A DNA stretch of 64,000 nt. It comes from Tetrahymena elliotti 4EA (lineage: Eukaryota > Ciliophora > Oligohymenophorea > Hymenostomatida > Tetrahymenidae). A program made the position numbers and the translations under genes. This document shows, one piece after another, positions 57,801 through 64,000 of the stretch (its first letter is position 1; each line of letters begins with the position of its first letter). Under the pieces are notes generated by a model. It saw only the letters and a program-made list of their open reading frames with translations. It had not been told where the DNA came from and made no database searches. The stretch covers positions 180,600 to 244,599 of the forward strand of contig JH720317.1 in assembly GCA_000231825.2 (NCBI GenBank), read 5' to 3'.

Positions 57801-60800
57801 GTATATTGGTATTAGAATTTGCTTAATACCCCATTTTAAGTCGTAAATTTTACTTCAAGTTAAATACTTTAGGATATGTATTTTGCAAATGGGCTTAATT
57901 TAATTGCTTTATATGATAGCAATTGCTAGTGCATTTAAGTTTATGATTTATAGAAAAGCATTCAATAACTAAAATAAGTTACATTTAACGTTAATTTTGA
58001 TTTAAAATTGACTTTTGTAGATTGGCTTAATTGTACTTTTATATATGTAAGATAGTCCATTATCTATCTAGTAGATCCTGCTACAAATAATAACAATTAA
58101 TAAATTGCATAATTAGATTCAAATATCGCAGAATACTAGTATTGCTTTCCAAGTTAAATAATAGTTGCCAAAACTATTAACTAAAATCTATACATAATAA
58201 GGGTAACTTATTTGCAATTTTTATTAATATTCTAAATTTAAATTAAAAAGGTTCAAGATAAGGTTGTAACTAAGGTGAAAGCAAGATCTATGTATTAAAA
58301 TGGAAAAGTAATCCTATATCTCAAATTTACTCTGTAATGTGCTGAAAATTTATTAATTTTATATTCTCCTTTTGTTATAATTATAAATTTACTTGATGGA
58401 CTTAGTTCACCACCTTTTGCTAATGTAAATTTAAATTTTTATTTTTAATATCTATTTTATTAAATTTTTTTATTAGTTCAATACTAATGCTGATGTAAAC
58501 TATTAATAAAATATTCCTTTAGTAAATCTGAAAGAAAGTATAGTTATTTGCTTCTTTGAAAATTTAATAAACTACTTCAAAAGAAAGGATTAAGCTAAGT
58601 ATATTGGTTACTATGATTATAGATAAAATAATACAAATATTTATTATGATATTATAAATAATTCTTTAATAAGCGCTACTGGGGTTATTAAAAGAGTTAA
58701 TGTTATGAAATAGCCAGGTAATGAATAAAAATTTACTTATTACACTATTAACTAATTTTTAAAAGAAGCCACATACTTATACGAGGATGAAACAACTTTA
58801 ATTATTATTGATACCACTCCTATAATATATTTATTCAATTATTTATCTGGAAATACTTTAACTTTTAATACATTTATTACAGATACATAAGGTATTTAAA
58901 TAGATAAAAATAGAAATGTAATTTTCTTTTATTCATACAAATTTATTACAGCCTTTCAATATCCAAATATGTAATTACTAGAAATGTTTTCACTATAATA
59001 GTATAATTAATCTAATATACTCAACATTTATATAAACTAGCTTCTTTCCATGTTAATAGTCTAAACATAAACAGCATTTCTTGCTTTTGACTTAACAGAA
59101 GTGCTCTATTCAAACGAAACTAGTTTACTTCTCTATTAATATGTATAGAGCATATTTTTAAATGATGAGTATTAAGTTTACTACAGTCTTTCTAATCTCT
59201 CCCTCAACTTATTTAAAAATGCAAAAATTGTAGATTCTTTTCTTTTTGAGCAATTTAAATAAAATATCTACCCTTACATGACAGAACCTATCAAAATATC
59301 ATAAAATTAATTCATATTTATAACATTTGACTTATTAAATGTCATTTAAGCCAACTTACTAAACGATTCATTAGAGCAGGTGTAGAAAATAAAGTTATAG
59401 AATACTCCTGATAACTTCTTGTATGATTCTCAATTTAATTAAATATTTTTACTTTACTAATCTAGTTTTGAATTAAGAGCTGTTAATCTTTAAATAAATA
59501 ATATTGGTGAAATGTATATCAATAGCTTCTAGGAAGGTGATATGTCAGAAGCATTGATTTGTAGTAATTATATCATCATCCCTTCAAATAACAATTTTTA
59601 GATATTCAATATATAATCTAAAAAAACTGATAAAGTTAATCTTCCTGATTCTGGAAATATTTTATTAATCTTAAAGCTATAAATAAAATAATAAAGTAAT
59701 TTAAGTAATTGGTGGTAAACACCATTTGAAAATAATAAAAGATTTAATTCAGATGATTAGATTTAATAAGATTCATTCACAAAAAATATTCTTCTTCTGT
59801 AAAAATAATAACAAGGAAGTGTCTTATTGATCTTTGATTTAGTAATTCAATAGTTTATTCATACTTAATATTTCAAAGATTTGAAGATTATGAATATTAT
59901 TAATAATCCATATAAATAAATGATATTTGTAGTAAATAATCAAGGAACTACACAAATTTTTGATTATAGTTTAAAATTTATCACCTAGATTTAAAATCAC
60001 TGTTTAAAGCAAGCAAAAATATCATATGACTAAAATTTCCTTTATTCTATTTGTCCTAATGATATTATTGTTTATAATGGCCTTAGTTTTGAATAGTAAT
60101 TCCCTAGAATAAGTAAAGGAATCTTTGAAGCTAGTAATTTAATAAATATTAACTATAATAACCATATTATTGTGATTTAAAAAGACAAATTGGCTTTAAT
60201 TAAATTAAACTATAACCAACAACATGAAATAATATATGAGTATGAAATAAAAAATGCATCTATCCAAAGCTTTTAGCTTATCATTGACTCTAACAATCAA
60301 TATTATGCATCTTTATTAGTTTCAAACTATCAAAATATATCTAAAATATAATTACCTCTATCATAGAATAATCTTTGCTCAATTCAAATTTAGTAATAAA
60401 ATAGATTATCAGAAAGCATTTTTTCAATATCTAAACTAAATTAGTTTACTTAATCTCTATAAACTACCAAATAAATACTTTCTTTAATAGAAATAGAATA
60501 TTTGGATGGATAGTCAATAGAGTAAATTCAATTTGAAGTTGAAAGTTAAAATACTCATCCGAAACATAAACTGAGCTTAAGTTTATTTTCATATTATCAA
60601 AACTAAATTTAATGGTCTAAAAACTTCAATTTTTCTTAATAGGTCCACAATTTATTTTTAAAATATATGTCCCTCTCATTACCAAACTAAATTGACATAA
60701 ATTTAAATAGACAAATGCAAAATTTTCATATGCTCAATATTTCTCTAAGATTAAGTGATTAATTTAGCATATCAAATTTTAATAAAGTTTACTTACAATA

Positions 60801-63800
60801 GTTATCATTTGCAGCTGATGGTAAAGGTTAAATAATTATTTCAAATTGTTAGTTAGTAATTATTGATTAGCTGTTCTTAAAAAATATTTAAATGCACAAA
60901 TAGGTTTTAATTATCTTATAAAATAATATCTAAATAATTATCAATGAAATCTATGTTTCTGATTCAATCCAAAGCAGTCTCTTTTAAATTAGCTAAAGCG
61001 AATCAATAACTATCTCTAAAGTAAACATAACAAATTGCTTTAAGCTAATCAGTGTTTTTGAAATTTCATAAATTAGTCACCTAATAATTACCAATACTTT
61101 GATTTATCAAAGCCATTATTCTACAATTTATAATATCCAAGGTACAACAATTTCTGATATTTAAAAAATGAAAATTTTTAAATCTTCAGACAATTTAATT
61201 ATTAGTATAAAAGGGTAAAATATAGATGCAATTTAATATCTTAGTGAACAAGTTAATTTATAGGAAGTAGATCTATTTGATGATGTAGATGTTACATTCT
61301 TTTTTAAAACTAATACTTTTGAATTTTCAAATTTGTAAATAAACAATCTGAATATTTCATAAACTATATTTGGAATCGAAGCAGTTAAAATTAATATTAC
61401 TGATGCAAATATCACAAAATTAAGTTAATTAACTTCGAGTTATGATACTTATTTAATCAATATCATTAGTTTTACTAATTCTTATATTGATAATATAATT
61501 TCAAATGATTGTTAAGTGTCAATAATTTCTCTTAACTAATAAGATAAATAGGGTTAGGCTATTATAAGTTCTTCGGAATTTAATAACTTCTCTATTTTTA
61601 ATGACAACCCTTTGATACTTTTAAATGATCTATAAAGTATATAATTAAAAAATATAGTAATAAAAGACACAATTAATATCAATAATAAATACACCTCTAT
61701 ACTCACCATAAAAAATTGCGAGACCATTAATATTATTGATAGCAAATTTATAAATAATACAAATCTTTAAGGTGTAGGTGGCATTATATATGCTTAAGAA
61801 AATAAAATAATAACAATAGAACATTCATATTTTAGTCTCAATTCTTGTAAATAATAAAATGGTGGAGCTTTATACATTATTAACATGATTCAGCAAGGAC
61901 TAATAAAAATAGATTTTACATAATTTATAGAAAATTCATCTAAATTTTCTTCTGGAGGCTCAATTTATCTTCAAAATTCTAATTTAGTTATGCGGAATTC
62001 AATTTTTACTTCAAATTATGCATAAATTGGTGGAGGAATTTATTACTCATAGATTATGCCAGATTTTTTAATTGACTTAAAAAATAACATTAAAAATAAC
62101 AACACATTCAATAACAATACTGGATAAATCTATGGCTAAAACTTTGGATCAACATTAAGAAAAATATTTATTGATTTATAAAATATAAAATTACCTAAAG
62201 ATAGTGTAAAATAAATAATTGAAAATAATATTTAAATAAAGTAATTTAAAAGTGGAGATTCTATATCTTTCTAAAAAATACAATTACTAGATGAAGAAGA
62301 TAACCCAATAAAATAAATTGATGTAAATTCAACATAATTTTAATCACTGAGTACTGACGTTCAATCTTAAATTCAACAAATTAGCATTTCAGTTTCTTGT
62401 GATTAGACTAATCAACAAATATAATGCCTTGGGTAGCTTTAAACAAAATAATTTATAGAAGGAGGCTTCAGCTTAAATGTTTAAGTTTTTTACAAGCCTA
62501 TATCAAATATGGATTTAAAATTAGTGAGCAATTCTTTTCCTTCGATAAAAGATTCTTAAGGAAATTTAGTTGTGATTGCAGGATAAGTAGAATTTTAAAT
62601 TTAAATATTCTTAGATTAATGCTCTTTAGGATAAATATCTAAGCCTTATGGTAACTCTATCACTTGTGAATCATGCCCTGATGGTAAATATTCATTAAAT
62701 TTAAATGATAAAGAATGTAAATAGTGTCCTGATTCAGCTGTAGGCTGCATAGAATCTAGTATTTAGTTAAAAAATGGATATTGGAGAGAAAATGAACTTA
62801 CAGACAATATTCTATATTGCAGCTATAATCCCTTATCTTGTAAGGCTGAGCTTCCAACCTCAAAAGTAAAATTTTCGTAATATTTTAATTATTTTATATT
62901 AAATAAATGAGTAGTTTTACTGTGATAAAGGGTATAAAGGCCCCATTTGCTTTGAATGTGATGTTTATGGTGAAATTTGGGGAGAAACATATTCTTAAAT
63001 TTATAATCCTGGACAATGTCTTAAATGTGAAGGAAATACCTACAAAATTATAATATACAACCTATTAATATTCCTGATGATTTTTTTTTATATATTCTTT
63101 TTACTAAAAAGAATTATAAATAAACTAGAGACAAAAATTACAGGATATTTCCTAAATAAACTTGACATCATTTATTTAGGATCAACATGTAAAATTTTAA
63201 AAATCAAAAACAGCTTGATCAACTTTTTTTAAATTAGTAAATTAATCAGATAGGTAATAAATTATTTCAAAAATACTCACTGATCACTTGCAAATAATGT
63301 CTTTGGTAACTATGTTTACCTTTAAGATGCCTATAGCTTTTACTCTTCCTACAAAATTATTTGGAGACTCATTTAGTATGACTAATAAATCGATTGATTG
63401 TATATTTGCAAAATATCCTTAATTATAACCTTTATGGTTATTTTAATCATTATGGTCATTTACACTACCACTAGGTATATCCCTCTTATATTTACTCATA
63501 GGTTTTATATTTAGGTACTTTAAAGTAAATATATTTATCAGATACTTACAAACAGCAGCTATATTCATTTATTTTTACTTTTTCCCTATGGTAATAAACC
63601 ATGCAAGTAGATCTCTAAACTGTGTTGATATAGGACAAAAAAAATATTTAGATTTAGATTTTGGCGTGACATGCCATGATTAAAATAAACATAAACCTTA
63701 AATATTTTATTACAGTCTTCCTCTCTTATTTGTATGGGGTTTATTAATACCTATATTATTATTTTACAAAGTTTACAATGCCAAACATAAATAAAAGTCT

Positions 63801-64000
63801 ATTTTTGTACAAATGAAATATTCTTTCCTTTTTGCTGGATACAGAGAAGAATATTACTATTGGGAATTTTGGAAACTATTTTATAAAACAATTTTAATTT
63901 TATCATCAGTTTTACTCAATTAAAACTTATATCTTAAGGTAAAAAAAATATTTAATTAGTTTATTTATTTCATTAAAAATTTGAAATATAAAATAGGTTG
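54820..64000 (+). CDS. Giant surface/transmembrane protein: Cys-rich repeats, beta-rich body, parallel beta-helix, multi-pass C-terminus (3' partial)
   Basis: ATG 54820 starts a signal peptide (MNYSIVFIFILCIF) and furin-like Cys repeats (CLKCSSQCQSC; CVKCQVYGCKKC). The first frame stops at TGA 55897-55899, but coding sense continues from 55896 in the next frame (MNGDRQMLFRKINQ). One base missing in the T7A5 run at 55863-55874 would join them. The body is N/S/Q-rich and probably beta-propeller-like. At 61400-62150 come short beta-helix repeats with Gly-Gly turns (GGALYII, GGSIYLQ, GGGIYY), recalling polymorphic membrane proteins. Then come a Cys-rich module (CESCPDGKYSLNLNDKEC; ICFECDVYGE) and at least six hydrophobic segments from about 63060. 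Introns: 58203-58250, 58435-58476, 62866-62911, 63254-63326 and 63939-63996. Over 3,000 residues are visible. The ligand is unknown. Confidence 0.8.

Overview
This is eukaryotic nuclear DNA from an oligohymenophorean ciliate, most likely Tetrahymena or a close relative. It is very AT-rich. TAA and TAG are read as glutamine throughout conserved domains (for example in the glutathione peroxidase and VPS9 genes), and only TGA ends the credible genes. Introns are AT-rich and mostly begin GTAA and end TAG or AAAG. Standard-code reading hides nearly every real gene here, so all models below use the ciliate code. There are no operons, CRISPR arrays, rRNAs or recognisable tRNAs. A run of 688 N (24411-25098) is an assembly gap.

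Layout. 1-8075: three tandem copies of a 3-4 kb unit carrying a small divergent protein-kinase gene; the first copy is cut by the window edge and the other two are broken. 9080-10132: a four-helix membrane protein. 10970-14575: two paralogous cysteine-rich surface-antigen-like proteins. 15623-17901 (minus): a Q-rich protein with LSD1-type zinc fingers. 19127-20023 (minus): an unknown four-exon gene. 20888-33140: two full-length leucine-rich-repeat genes plus one collapsed copy, in direct tandem. Almost every LRR is one 90-nt exon bounded by similar introns. 33547-35651 (minus): a membrane-anchored protein kinase with two suspected one-base losses.

36681-50330: mostly housekeeping genes. These are a glutathione peroxidase, a VPS9-domain Rab5-type GEF, a reticulon, several unknown proteins and a La-related RNA-binding protein. 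52578-64000: two surface-type genes on the plus strand. One is an H-type lectin/cysteine-rich protein with several lesions. The other is a giant secretory-pathway protein (signal peptide, cysteine-rich repeats, beta-rich body, parallel beta-helix, multi-pass C-terminus) that runs off the window end.

The window therefore pairs a stable housekeeping block with flanking regions of tandemly amplified, partly decaying gene families (kinases, LRR proteins, surface antigens). Most frame breaks sit in homopolymer runs, so assembly error must be separated from true pseudogenes. The LRR-per-exon arrays are the most unusual structure in the window.
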